Shown in pieces: positions 42,926 to 55,347 of a DNA stretch of 64,000 nt (positions are counted from its first letter, which is position 1; each line of letters begins with the position of its first letter). The stretch covers positions 3,102,854 to 3,166,853 of the forward strand of contig CM057062.1 in assembly GCA_029945375.1 (NCBI GenBank). Reading direction: 5' to 3'. Made by a program: the position numbers and the translations under genes. Under the pieces are notes generated by a model. That model had not been told where the DNA came from. It saw nothing but the letters and a program-made list of their open reading frames with translations, and did not search any database. Origin of the DNA: Agaricus subrufescens (Eukaryota; Basidiomycota; Agaricomycetes; Agaricales; Agaricaceae).

Positions 42926-44827
42926 GCAGGCTAAGATTGGTAAAGCGCCATTAGCTTATAATAATGATAATGATTAACCGATTGATCATGATCCGCCCTT
43001 GGAAAGCGATGTCTTCCAACCCCTAAAATCGTTGAACTTGCTATGATTTCAATGTGTTTGACTGGGCAGAGGAATAGTGCCCCAAACTTGCCTGTGGTCA
43101 CGCGGGTCGTCAGAAGTTCTCAGGAGTCAGAGATTCTCAAAGTTCTTAAACTATACATCCCCTCTTGCAGCGGAGGAAAAGTCGACATACGGGCGCACAA
43201 ATTTCCGACTGAATTAGTTTCTACTATTACGTCAGTCATGTTTATTGATCCATCGATCTACTAAAATGAGGATTTCGACACCTACTTAGACACCTTACGG
43301 GAGTCCTTCATCAACACCTAACAAAGCCGATCATGATGTTGGCCAAGCTAAATCCTCTTAATACGGTCCACATCGTGTACAAATCAATGGGGGATCTATC
43401 ACTGCCAGTGGGTCGTTTAGTTTCTCATTATTTTTCCACCCTCACCATCGTCATAGTTCCATTTTTCAGGCACAATGGTATTTGCGACAACTTAATGTAT
43501 TGTCGTGCCTTGCCCTCAAGAGCTTTTGCTAGGTTCATATATGATATACATCATCCAACTCCATCATGAATTTTACCCAGGGCTTTCCAGGCTCTTAGGG
43601 CTCACCTGACCCGGGTACCTTTTCGTCAGATCCCGACCCGACCCCGACTCCACCACGACTATTCTTGATATTGGCCACTGCCTACTTGGCCGCCTGCAGA
43701 TGTGCGTGCTTTCCAGGAGAGGTCTTTAACAGAACATGACATATCGCCCAGCATGTCATATATGCCAACTCTACCACACGATTACTTTGGCGCCCCTATA
43801 TTGATAACCTTGAGACCCAGTGTCAGGGTCATTATCTAATGGACGGCTTGGCTGGATGCCGAGTACTGTATCTCTTCTGGGCGCGGCCAGATGATGCGGG
43901 TTTTCCGAGCTTTCTGACAGAATCATAACATTCCTTGCCGACAACACCTCGACTATTACTCTAATTGAAGTCTATTGTTCACTTGAACATTTTAGAGTAT
44001 TTCAAGTGAGTATTCTGGAAGATCCACGAAGTCGAAGATCGTCAGAGCTATTTTCGTTACTTCAAACGGCCCTACAGTCGCTGCAGGAGGTTTGCTTCGC
44101 GGTGCCGTAACGTAGCCGTGATGCTAATGATTGCTCCTAAAGGAAATCCACAGAGTGTGCCCCTGAGGAGTTGGAGGAGCGGAGTGTTTGATATCAGGGA
44201 CACAAGCATCTCACCCGTACATGTGACGTTACAAAATTGGGAACCGTTGATGAAACGTACATCACTGCCATGCTCAGCTCCAAAATGCCTCGGACAAGGC
44301 TAGACCTGGCTACGAGTCAGACAAAATCTCGACAAACAAGATGCGAGGCTCACTGGTAATCTGTATAACCATGCCGTACCGTGCGGGGTCAAGGAAACAT
44401 GCCAAGCAATCGGGGTGAAGTACTGCTCATCACTTCAGGACGTGATTTGGAGACTTGTGGAAATCGTCGAGTTTGTCAAATTTGAACCTTAGTATCTTTT
44501 GGTGGAGATGGTTGGCAAGTTTAAGTCAAAATGTGTCAAACGTACTTGTATGAAGGCGGGAGATACTAAAAATTAAGCGAGTCGCGGGTACGGGTATGAG
44601 TTCATCAAAAAGTACCCAAGGGTTATTTATGCCGATCCCCAAGCCTACTGATGAATGATTGTAATCTTTACAGTTTAAGTCTCCTGTGTAAAAATGGCCG
44701 TACCCAGGTTATTAGTCGATAAACACGATTAACGGCAGTAGGTTGGCAGATTAATCGCAGCTTTGAACACCGATGTAATTCAGCCCTTTGATTTTCCAAA
44801 CACCCCGGTTCTCCCCAAACCTTCACC
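42926..44827. other. Gene-poor stretch with a possible decayed F-box-type gene
   Basis: Around 43670-44100 on the plus strand, broken frames read like part of an F-box/leucine-rich protein (LPHDYFGAPILITLRPSVRV, then FLADNTSTITLIEVYCSLEH), but frameshifts prevent a gene call. The rest (42926-43660, 44110-44827) shows nothing I can support. Confidence 0.25.
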
Positions 44828-46343
44828 ATGTACCTCTTCACCCTCATTGCTGTCGCGTTCTTACCTACAGCTTTGTCTCAATCCAACGTAGAGGCTACTT
44901 GTAGTGTAAGCGATGTACATTGGGTGAGGGTTTTGACGGTATCCACACATTAACGTCACTCACATTTGCATGATCCAGACCTTCAATGCTGCGGGAGACA
45001 GTCCTTGTCAAATGGCTGGTGCTTTGGCGGGTGTATGCTCTTCGGGTATGTCTTCGTTTTTACAATATTTTGGACAATGAACAACTGTGATCCTCGAAGC
45101 ATGGACGGTGGGACCTATATCGGCGGGACAGGCGTATAGCACTTCTGCGTCGCCCGACGACTGCCAATGTAACACCGTGACATACTCGCTACTGAGTGCT
45201 TGTGCAGCTTGCCAAGGAGGAACGTGGCTCAGGTAAATATCTACAGAATCTCTTGATGTTTTAAAACACTGGCTCATAGAACAAAAGCTTTGATAGGTTC
45301 TCACAAAATTGTACCTCGGTGTTTTTGTCAACGTATGTTGTAGAGTTCATTCAGCGTTTATCATGTGTTGATTATTATAGATTTCCTAAACCTCTTCCTG
45401 CTGGCTTAGGAATCCCTTCATGGGCATATAATAACATACAGGTGAATTTAAGCCCAACAGCGGTGTAATTCAAACTAAAATACGTGGTATTACTACAGTT
45501 AACTTCCAATACTTTCAACCTTCAAGCCGCGGAGTTTCTGACAGGTAAAAGTCACTTTTGTATTTATTGGATGACTTTTGAATAAATAACACGGGATCTA
45601 GCTAACCCGGAATCTACCGCTGTCTCGTCCGCTACGCAGCTCATCCCTCCAGTCCTTTCAACACAAACTACGACACCAACTGATACTCCGACACCTGCTG
45701 GAAGTCTGACACCTTCTGAAACTCCTGCAACGTCTACTACCAGCACATCTGCAGCTACTTCCGGATCGAGCCTCCCAGCTGCTGTCATCACCGTCGATTC
45801 TTCTGGGTCAGGCTCATCCGTTGGTGCAATTGTCGGCGGAATTGTTGGCGGCGTGGCTGCCTTGATTTTAATTTTGGGTATCCTCCTGATCTACCTTCGT
45901 CGCCGTCTCAGGCAACCAACCCTTTCAAGAACTGAATACACCTCCGAAGCTGGTGACAAATCTGAAATGGCAAACTCGACCGAAAAACCTCTGGCTTGTC
46001 AATCCCTTGCCTTTTATGTAAGTGTTATCATCCAATATCTAGCCTCCAATATTGAGCCTTAAGAATTTCTAATCTCGACTTAACGTAGGACGGATCCGAC
46101 CGGAATAGCACTCTTTCATCCCCAGAGACTGTCACGGGCACGGTCAACTCCCATACTGGCCATTACGTGCCTTATTCAAAGACTCCCGCTGCGCGTAACT
46201 CTTTAAGGCACTCGCGCTCTCTAACACACCAGCGCATACTACGGAGCATAACCAGTTCTCCGGCCCCTACTGAAAATCCTTTCGAGGACCCCGTAACTTG
46301 TATCCATGAAATTGAGGAGACAAGGAGACATGATGAAGAGTAG
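44828..46343 (+). CDS. Single-pass membrane protein with Cys-rich ectodomain
   Basis: A multi-exon gene starts at ATG 44828 with a signal peptide (MYLFTLIAVAFLPTALS). The ectodomain is rich in Cys (SPCQMAGALAGVCSS; DDCQCNTVTYSLLSACAACQ), followed by a long Ser/Thr/Pro-rich stalk (about 45610-45790). One transmembrane helix (GAIVGGIVGGVAALILILGI) precedes a basic stop-transfer (YLRRRLRQ). The tail is Ser/Arg rich and ends at TAG 46341-46343. Seven or so introns of 50-70 nt are needed. The layout is that of the basidiomycete family often annotated with a TMEM_SKG6-type helix. Ligand and role are unknown. The 41888 gene upstream has a similar layout but no Cys-rich ectodomain. Confidence 0.7.
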
Positions 46344-48932
46344 ATGCTATGAGGAATAACTGGGGATACTTTAATTGTTCTCGTGCAGGCCATAGGCTAT
46401 GCGGTTTCTCGTGTAGTGTTTGTTGATTGAATTACTTATTATTTGCCATGTTGAAGCAATTTGATAAATCGATAGCCCAATCTTCCTTTTTCTTTAATGG
46501 GCTCTTCGACGGTTTCTTGTTTCTTCTGTTTTGGCTTTTGTACGGAAGCTTGGAATGTATGTAATTGAAGTCGTAAGTATTATTGAAAGTGTGAAGTTGT
46601 TAATATCAATGTATGAAGAAGATTCACAGCCCGAACGTCCATAAATTCGATCGTACTTAAGCCTTTCACGCTAATATATATTGGTAAAGCTACTTGATTG
46701 AACCGACTGGATGTTAGACTCCGCTCCCGTGCGTCGTAACATGATGGTTGACACAGGGATCGAGAAGACTTTATCAAACCGACTAGGTATGAGGGTTAAT
46801 GGTGATTTGGTAAGTGAAAGTTTGCTAGATTGGTTTGATCAAAACCAGCAGTTATATCGTGCACCAGGGGTTTGAAGTTCATTCTCCGACACTTCCGGGG
46901 CTGCCCTGCCTTTGAAATGTATGATATCTAATTATAACAGAAAAGTAAGCAAGACAATAGAAAACTGCAAAAGATCAGCTTTCTAGATATTTTTTGATGT
47001 TGTAGAATGTTATGACGTGCTCAATGAGTATGTCTGCCTAATTCGCACGAGTTCTTCAAGACGCAAACTCGACATGCCTCCTACACAACACTAAAACTGC
47101 TGATCATAAGGGCAGTACGGATAACAAGATTTCCAGTCGTACTTTACTTAGCAAGAGCCAGAGTCGAATCCAAGATCAACGTGACGGAATATATTCACCC
47201 CGCCAGATCATTTTTGAAATTAAACCCTACCAAGAGTTGACATATCTAGCGGACTGAAGTACTAGAGAATGGAACCTCTCATTTCATCATATTTAAGTTA
47301 TTGTTCCCATCAGAACATATCAGGTTATGTTTACCGCTCTCCCTAAATAAAGATGTTCTCCCTTCTGGCCAACCTTCAAGTACTGGAACAGGCTTATTTG
47401 ATCCTTGCGGCCGATTTGATGCTGATGCCTGCAAATCGCGTCATGAGTTGACGAGATTGCCGAGGCAGCAAGCAGCAGTCGAAGCCGGCGGTCAGCATCC
47501 TTGACTCGGCTACTGAGTAGTCGCTCTCGTCAGAATCGAACAGTCGGGCTTGGGACGAGTTGATATCTCCTTGCCATGCCGCGACAGTGACAGCGCTAGT
47601 TCTATACTTGCTCAGAATGCGCCCGACGTAATGTTTGGCAGAGCTGTTGATGAGGGATGAGAGATTATGTGATCCGAATACATCGTACCAAGAGACAGGC
47701 AGCTCTCTAGAGATTATGCTTGAAATTAGCCCTCTCGATAGAGGAAAGTTTCTGATCGTCACTCTTGCAGCCCCAGGGCTGGACTCGGCAACTTCAAACA
47801 ACCGGAGAGGTATCGATCATACCAGCAGTTGTTACGGCATGACTAACCCCACGGTAGAGGTCTGCCATGACAGCGATGTGTTGGCAGTAACGCCTGAGTG
47901 GTTTAGTGCTTGTCGTCCATCCGACCATCGCAATCCATTCAAGCCAACACACACAGGTTCATCCAACAGATTGCACCGCCAAAAGGTCCAGCGTTACGAA
48001 AAGGCCTACCTGCTCTTTGCAGCCGGTCCTTGATGATGATGCTCCAGGCGGACAAAAGGCCTTCTTTCCCCGACTTTCGCCCGTTTACTGTTTCTTCTGT
48101 ACCTTGTAACAGGCTATTTTTGTGAGCAAAACACAAGCATGTTCACAGATGCCTACTTTTATTTGGTCCTAATCCGCATATATCAGCAAATAACTTCATA
48201 AAAATACATGTTCAGTCTGAGCAATCAAGACGATGTTGAGATGAATTCCGCGATTTTATTGTTGAAGTCGACTTGGGTTCGTATCGTTGAGAAGAAGTGT
48301 ATTCTCGAGGCAAGCGACGTGTATAAAACATTCGATTTCGAGATGATTGTCCAGCTTTGCTGGGGTGAGTTTGCGACTGAAATTGTGTGGGGGAGAGATG
48401 TGATTTGAAGCGTACCAATGTTCTGAGGGCTTGAAAGCGTAGAAGATTCTCTATAACTTGCTGCCGTTAGTCTTTTTTAAACGTGCATGCAAGAGGAGAG
48501 CAACGTTGTATGCAAGTTCGAAAGACTCTTTGAACGAAATATTGAAGGCCGATGTTTATACGCCTGTATGAGATACTTCAATGTCGTGTGATCGTTGGCA
48601 GACACGTAGACCTCTTGGTGGCCAAACGTTTTACGATATGATAAGCCATCCATGATGGTGGGAAGTGTAAAGAAACATACACGGTCATAATGAACGATAG
48701 CAGCGGTATCAATATCTTAAGCCTCTAGGAATGCATCCACGCAACAACTAAGTATAATAGATGAAACAAGACATATAAGGACGCCTTTATTTACTTGGAG
48801 CTCAATTTATCAACAGCACATACCAACGCCTCTATCTCTGCCAAATCAGGGTTCTAGTCTCTAGTAAGCAAGGACGGAATTGTGCAGAAAGTGCAGTGCT
48901 ATCTGCCCCCGTCGGGCGAGTCGGCCCGAGGT
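46344..48932. other. Intergenic DNA, weak ORFs only
   Basis: No recognisable gene. On the minus strand 47394-47801 is open for 135 codons with fairly protein-like composition (VSWYDVFGSHNLSSLINSSA) and may be an exon of an unknown gene. No supporting splice structure was found. Other open frames overlap it and look like shadows. Confidence 0.25.
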
Positions 48933-51329
48933 CTATTCGGGATAAGGGATTACATAATATGTGTTTTCTATAGATCGAAATCCTACGACCCGCCCACTAG
49001 GTACGCCTCCGAAAACAACAACTTCAAGCCGTGGTGAGTCTCGTTGTATGACTTCTAGCTCAGAAACAAAAGCCTTCAACTCATCGCTCGAGTGTGGCTG
49101 TGGAAAAGACGAACACATTGTTAGGATAAACCAAAACTTAGTAAGGTGTGGCATGCTCACTCGATTTATTACCCAACCTTTCGAGAAAACCTTGCCAAAG
49201 AGGCCTTTATAAATCTTAGCTGGCGGAATCCCACTGAAGTCAAGATGTTCAAACTTGAGCTCTCCGAGCCAAACCATCCTACAAAGTTTCACATTATCAC
49301 TCGAGAGCGTAACCCGCTGTGAAAATCATGAGGTTTGAGATTGGAACCAACAGTATTCAAATTGTATACCTCATACTCAACGAATCCCATCAAGTCAGCC
49401 GGGGAGAGATAGTAAAGTAGCTTGGCCATGTGGACCTCCAGTAGCGGCTGCTCGTACAAGTTGGCCAGTGAGTCTTGTCGCTTGACCCAAATCTGGAGTG
49501 GAAATCTGGCAATGGAGCAAACAACGTCGTGGAAAAGTGTTGCATGAAATTTCGTAACTGTAGTTGATGGTTTCTCGCCAGACATTTTTGAGCAGTATTG
49601 GAGCCACATAGAGTCAACGAACGCTGATAGTACGTCAACATTCAGTATGAGGGGCAAAACACCATACGTACCAAGCGCTGTATCATCTCCTCCGCATTTC
49701 TTCCAAAGCTCTACCAGGTTCGATGCTACAACCTTCTCCATGTCAATGCTATCACCCACATAAAAACCGGCGGATCTACTTGAGTCTTTAAGGTAGTCGG
49801 AAAATGATGCGTGAAGAAACGTCAAGTTCTGCTTGTGGGCCACTTTCCAATCCGGAATCTTGAGCGCAGATCGGCACTTGGTCAGAGATGCGTAAATAGT
49901 ATTTCGGCTGAGGTCTAAGAGTATGGACATTCCTCTGAGTGTTCTAAATCTGCGCAGACGAAGATAATCTATCTCATGAACAGCGAACCCAAGCAGTAGT
50001 TTGGCCGCTCCCAAGTGGGTTGGTGGGATCGAAGAAAGGATTTCGTGGTAGACTGCATCCAAGTGAACAAATGGATTGTCGTTCGTTGGAACATCAGTGG
50101 AACGACTGATGACAGATATCAGAATCTTGAACCGCAACACCGGGTCAGCGCAATCAGGATCTCTGATGAACTCCATCACTACTTGAGCGTATACAAAAAG
50201 ACCTGAAGCAGCAACAGTCAGCTGCAGGAAGTCGGCGTCGCTCGGCCAATCGCTCGGAAGAGACTGGCGGTACTTCTTCTGTATTGCCTTGAAGCTCGAT
50301 CGCAAGAATCGCTCGACGTCCTCGCATGCTTCTGTTGAGTCGATGGGAATGTACTCCTTGCGACAACTCCGACCCACTTCATCATCGTCGAACGTATTTG
50401 ATATGTGTGACTCGGGACGACTGGCTATGATCCAGGCAAGGGGGACGTCGCCGTGATCGCGCACAAATGTGCTGATGAGATGGATGATGTTGCACTGCGC
50501 ATCCTCTCCTCGTAGCTCGTCAAGTCCATCCAGCAATATACCCCATCGTTTACCACCTGCGCCAATCTTCCTCTCCACAAATGGCTCAACGATGAACGTC
50601 GCAAATTGGGCCTCCATGTCGCCACGTAACAATTCTGGATCAAGGCTGATTCGCTCAACAATGTAAGTGCGGTATGCCTCGATCCGAGTAGCCAACTGGT
50701 AGGCAATAGTGATGAAGATTCCATTTGGGTTGTTGCGTTTGTTCGGGCGAGAGATGAATACAGACGCTCCGAGGGATTTTGATTTCGCAAGATATTCGGC
50801 AAATGTCTGGACGATGGCAGACTTCCCGACGCCAGCGGGGCCGGTGATCCACAATAGCAGTTCCTGCAGGACTTCACCCTCAAACCAAGAGGTAATGCGA
50901 CCGATAAGCTTGACACGAGTATCGGGGTGGCAACGTGGAAGTGGTGAACGAGCGGAGGAGTCGTGAGCGGCACCCTGGATGATATGTTGAGAAAGCAAAG
51001 TCATGACTTGACAATGAGGCAAATGTGAGCTCGAATAGAAGCTGAAGAATTCAAGGCCGCCTACCTTGTGTTGCTGTAGCATGATCGCCATGTATATTGA
51101 CCACCGTATTATGCTGATCTCCTCGTATAGATGTCATGATGGAATCTTTTACTGCAACGCCTTCTGCATTTTCAAAGAAGTTCCCCGATCCTGTATGACA
51201 CGAGGCAAGCTTTGGTCAGGTTCATAGAGTTTTATTGTCGGAGCACTAACCTTCACGACTCGCGTTCTTTGAGGGAAAGAAACGTGATAGCCACTCCTTC
51301 AATTTGACTCTTTTCTTCTGAGGCGGCAT
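48933..51329 (-). CDS. NACHT NLR-like protein, copy 2, apparently intact
   Basis: Six exons on the minus strand: 51329-51251, 51190-51065, 51006-49672, 49623-49370, 49316-49161 and 49097-48933. They give 704 aa with every junction in frame. The N-terminus is short and basic (MPPQKKRVKLKEWLSRFFPS), followed by the ENAEGVAVKDSIMTSIRGDQ segment, then NACHT with Walker A GPAGVGKS and Walker B WGILLDGLDEL. Helical winged-type sequence follows. The small C-terminal domain has FGGVPSGRVV and ends YYVIPYPE. STAND NTPases of this kind switch between ADP and ATP states on sensing a ligand; in fungi several control heterokaryon incompatibility. The ligand-sensing repeats usual in such proteins are absent. 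It is the reference for the two broken copies. A retained 48-nt intron (49624-49671) would also keep the frame. Confidence 0.88.
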
Positions 51330-52071
51330 GTTGCACCAAGAGGAGGAGTTGGAGTAGTGGTGGGAGGAAAGGCGGAAATGCTTCTAGGCACACTGCCTCC
51401 TTTCATGACGTGAAGCTCGGCATTTGCCCATGACACATAGACGCTGGGAATTGCCTTACGATCTGGTCGCTTCAGACTAGTGGATCGTTGACTCACTGCT
51501 GGCTTCAATTGGGGCTCATGCCAGAGTGGTTGTCGACCATAACGTGGCCAAACCTATAGTTATCATTGTGACGACAAACGCTTGATTATTCATGAGATTG
51601 TCGGTGAGATGAAGATCATTCACAGAATAGGTGATTAGTATAGGACACTTCAATGTTTGAAGATAATTGGCCAGTTTCCCTGGAGTGAGTTTCCAACTAG
51701 CATCGTGGACAATATTTTGTGATGCGCAGGGGAGAGTTACCCGAGGGGTAATACCGGCGGTCGATATGATGACATTATACATATGCTAAGCATTAGTTGA
51801 TATGCCAAATCGCCAGATTTACAAAAAGCTATTGTACCGACAAGTATACAAACGTCAATGTCTCTAACTTCTCGAATAAGAATATATTGTCCTGAGTTAA
51901 GGTGTGGCAAGATCGTTAGAGGGCTTTTCGTGAGTGATTCTTTCGAGTAGGGGCTCAGTACACCTGGTGGCAATCGTCTCAAACAACTTCATATTACTGT
52001 TCTATTTTAATATCAATACAATGCTAGACGGTGAGAGGGATATTTGAAACCAATTCACGATGAAATTGGGT
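51330..52071 (-). other. Region upstream of NLR copy 2 with a possible small gene
   Basis: The first part is the likely NLR promoter. Minus-strand frames at 51516-51782 and 51840-51960 could be exons of a small gene (segments LPHLNSGQYILIREVRDIDV and YNVIISTAGITPRVTLPCAS), joined across an intron near 51786-51840. I do not recognise it. Confidence 0.25.
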
Positions 52072-52101
52072 CTATTCAGGGTAAGGGATTACATAATAGG
52101 A
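52072..52101 (-). pseudogene. Remnant of the last NLR exon (tail only)
   Basis: The minus strand reads SYYVIPYPE and stop, almost identical to the end of NLR copy 2 (TYYVIPYPE), and nucleotide similarity is high over this stretch. Upstream the sequence becomes an unrelated GC-rich repeat. It is probably the 3' tip of a fourth, otherwise deleted NLR copy. Confidence 0.6.
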
Positions 52102-52558
52102 CTTTGCTAGGGCTACAGCAAATACGAGGGGCCCGCGCGCGGACGAGGAATTCCGCGTACAGGCGCGTGTTCGACGCAGAGTAAGCGCGGGATCACTCAA
52201 CAGATGAAGATAGTCAACACACCTAATATTATGTTCCGTCGATAGTATAGAGTAGATAAGCATGTTGCCTACTACTGTAATGGGTTTAAAGAGAGCTTGG
52301 GGAGTCCATTCAGCCACTATAAAGAGATATGTAAACTGTGAGAATTTGACGCGGAAGGGCGAGTATGCCACGCGGACAGGCGCGGACAGGCCGCGGGCAG
52401 GGGAAACTTTTTGTATCCGCCTGCGAACAGGCGAGGACCTCACGCGGACATGTGCCACCCTGGCGCGGGCAAGGCGCGGGCCCTTCACAATGAATCATAA
52501 ACCCATTATATAACAACAAGAAAAGCTACATAAAGTACAGGAGACGAGGAAAGGTGAG
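52102..52558. repeat. GC-rich region with GCGCGGACAGG-type short repeats
   Basis: Strongly biased sequence with many CGCGGAC, GCGCGGG and GCGAGGA motifs. A related region with the same motif family in inverse orientation (GTCCGCG, CCTCGTCC) lies at about 55960-56570. The two flank the 52559-55347 gene. Confidence 0.45.
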
Positions 52559-55347
52559 TTACATATTTACCACATGATGAGATATAAACTCCTTCGACCA
52601 CCACTCCACTTTGGACCATGCTCGTCTGGCGTCCCCAAGACCGCGAAGATTGGAACGCCATTCGGTTACATTGAGAGGTCGACCTAGCTTTCCAGCACTG
52701 CGGATATCACCAAGGTCCACAGTGTTCATTGTCTTGGAGTTGGCCGCCTCTATACGCTTTTGCCAGTTTAGAGGCGCCTCCGAGTTCGCCAACTTATCGC
52801 GAAACACAGCCTCAGTACGCTTTTCCCAAAACCTCTCTGCATGTTCTGTCCATCGACCTAGATCTAGACCACAGCCCTCGAAGACCCAACATTGTGGAAG
52901 CCAAGACACTTTGGCAGTGTGTAAGTTATCGCCTACGTGAATATCAGCCTCAGTGAACATAATATATTGCATAAAGGTGACTTACCAGTAAACTTAAGAT
53001 AAACACCGGAGAGTAGATCATATTCTTCATCTGTCAGTTCGTCATCTACATATTCGATACCATTGACGTCAAGTGCGATGAACATCTTGCGTGGGTCTTC
53101 GTAAGTACCGCAGGGACCTCGCAAAGCCTCAGAGGGGTGCATGAACTCCAGTGCTCGGCGACGTACGAAGCCTCCCCGCATCAGAGCAGCACGGGCCCTG
53201 GGAGAAGACATAATTTGTCCGCATTGTCGTTGATATAATTTGAGATCCTCGATGGAAAAGGCGTGGTCCGATAATCGCATAGGCACATAAGTCGACCACG
53301 GTTCCTCTGCATCAGCGATCCCCAGGTCCTCACGACGAGAGACTGTGTGGAAGCGAACCCCTTCCATCAACAACTCTCGCACCACCGCTGATTCGTCAAG
53401 CCTATCTTTTGCTGCATCATCCAGCCTCTCTTTCAGACGACATACCAATAGCGCACTTGTCGCAGTAGGCACAGCAATATTCCACGGCACAGTTCGATGC
53501 CTATCAAAGTCAAACATATACCAGGTTTCAGCCTTTCGATTTAGAGTTCGAATGCATTTCAGTGTGGTGGTGTACGCCAAACACAATCGGTTCTCTTTCA
53601 CCAAATCCCAAAAGTCGCTGGAAGGCCTCATGGTATCTTTTCCTGCCAGAAGCTTGACGAATGGGAACGCCGCCTTTGCCAAGGGAGAATAGAAGAAAGA
53701 ACTGTCGACAGGTGCTGACTGCAGCCCGAGTATAGCCTTGAAGGATTTCCTACCGTCTTCGGGAATCCAACAAATATGATTGTCAGGAGCCGGGAGAGGT
53801 AGCGGCACCACCCATCCATAGAACTCGTAAAGCAAGCGACCAACCTCGGAGCTCAAGCGTTCGGACAAGAGCTCAGAGGTAGTTTTTTGAGGCAAAAGGT
53901 GAGGAGGGAGTGGTTCAACATAGTCCTCTTCATCGGCATCTTCACCCCACTCTCGGCAACAATCCCACTCGTTGTCGAAGGCATTGTATTTCTTTTGTTT
54001 GTCGCTATAGCCATTCAATGTGTCTTCTCGTTCGTCGTTTCGTACGCGTGTCCTCACGAACTTTGGAGGTTCAGCATCATCCCAATCCCAGACAAATACT
54101 GGGCATGAGGTCCTTGGCGGCTGCCTCATCCGGGACTCCCGTGCTTGTTTAGTTTTAGCGCTCTCCTTCAGAAGCAATCTCTGGTGCCTCTCTTCCTGCT
54201 TTTTGAAGAAGGGCTCCCATACAGACCGTCCGGATCCATAGTCCCAAACCGGGTCTCCAAGATGATTAATCCAGACTCGTTCCTTTGGATGACTGTCATA
54301 GGATGTGACAGCGCGTGGAGGCAGGGACGAAGGATCAGGAGTTGAGGACGTGGCAGGAAGAGGTGAAGAAGGGGGAGGGTAGTCAAAGTGATCCTGGGGT
54401 TCTGGACTGAGGCTTCGGTGGTGGAAGGATGATGTTTGTATATTGTGAGAATGGTCGGATAAGACAGATGATGAAATATACGTGGTGGCGTTCTGAAGTA
54501 GCTCGGAGGAAGGAGCTATGAGGTCAAAGGAATCGTTTTTACAGGTGCGGCGTTCTCTTTCACCCCAGCGATACCATACGGGTACGTTATGTTGAACAAA
54601 CCACTGCGCTGTCGGTTGGCCCGGGGCATCCGAAGGATGATGCAAAACCAAACCAACACGATCGATCTGCCACCAGTTTTGCAGAAGTTGGGAGGTGCGA
54701 ATGGCATCAACATTTGACCCATTCACTTTGTTGGTTCTCTTAAAGACGACAGTTTTAAACCATTCTGGAGGCGTTAGACCCTCAGCGAAGTCGGGACCAT
54801 TTGGGATCTTTCGCGTTGACCAGTATAACAAGCCCACCCACATGGCAAACCAGTCTCGACCTTTTATTATGTGATCCATGGCCGAGCTCCATGACGGAAA
54901 AGGTTTATGATAGTACCACCGGCGAGGCGGGAAAGGAAGGGCATATTGCAAGCCATGGGACTCACGAAGGATCTCGCATGTTTCCCATAACATGTAATCT
55001 ATTTCGAGCCATTTATCACTGTAGAAAGCTGGTAAGCTATACTCGGTGTGATTATCGCACAACAGTTTATTCGGGATAATGCCTAACGGCCCGAACCAGA
55101 CCCCCGTATACGGCACGGGTTGTTTCGGTACGAACCCCAACCACTCAGTACCAGGAGTCCACCACCGAGGCTCTTGAAAGTCGGCAGCGGTAGAGACACT
55201 TTCGATGAACCTCCACGGAGTGTTGGGCCTCGGAGCCGATTTCAAAGGCCGAGTACAGTTCGGCGAAAAGTAAATGTCACCATCGATGATGGTGGCCAGG
55301 CCTTCGGGCGCCTTCTGTATCCACTTAGATGAACCAGATGTTGTCAT
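52559..55347 (-). CDS. Large hypothetical protein of an Agaricomycete-type family
   Basis: Two exons, 55347-52986 and 52932-52559, join in frame across a 53-nt intron and encode 911 aa. The N-terminal half is rich in Trp and aromatic residues (YSDKWLEIDYMLWETCEIL; HNVPVWYRWGERERRTC). The middle is a Pro/Ser-rich low-complexity segment, followed by charged sequence (DEEDYVEPLPPHLL) and a second conserved-looking part (VDLGDIRSAGK near the end). There is no signal peptide or membrane helix. I have seen large families of this type in mushroom genomes but cannot assign a function. It is intact and sits between two inverse GC-rich repeat regions, which may mean it travels with a mobile element. 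Confidence 0.65.
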
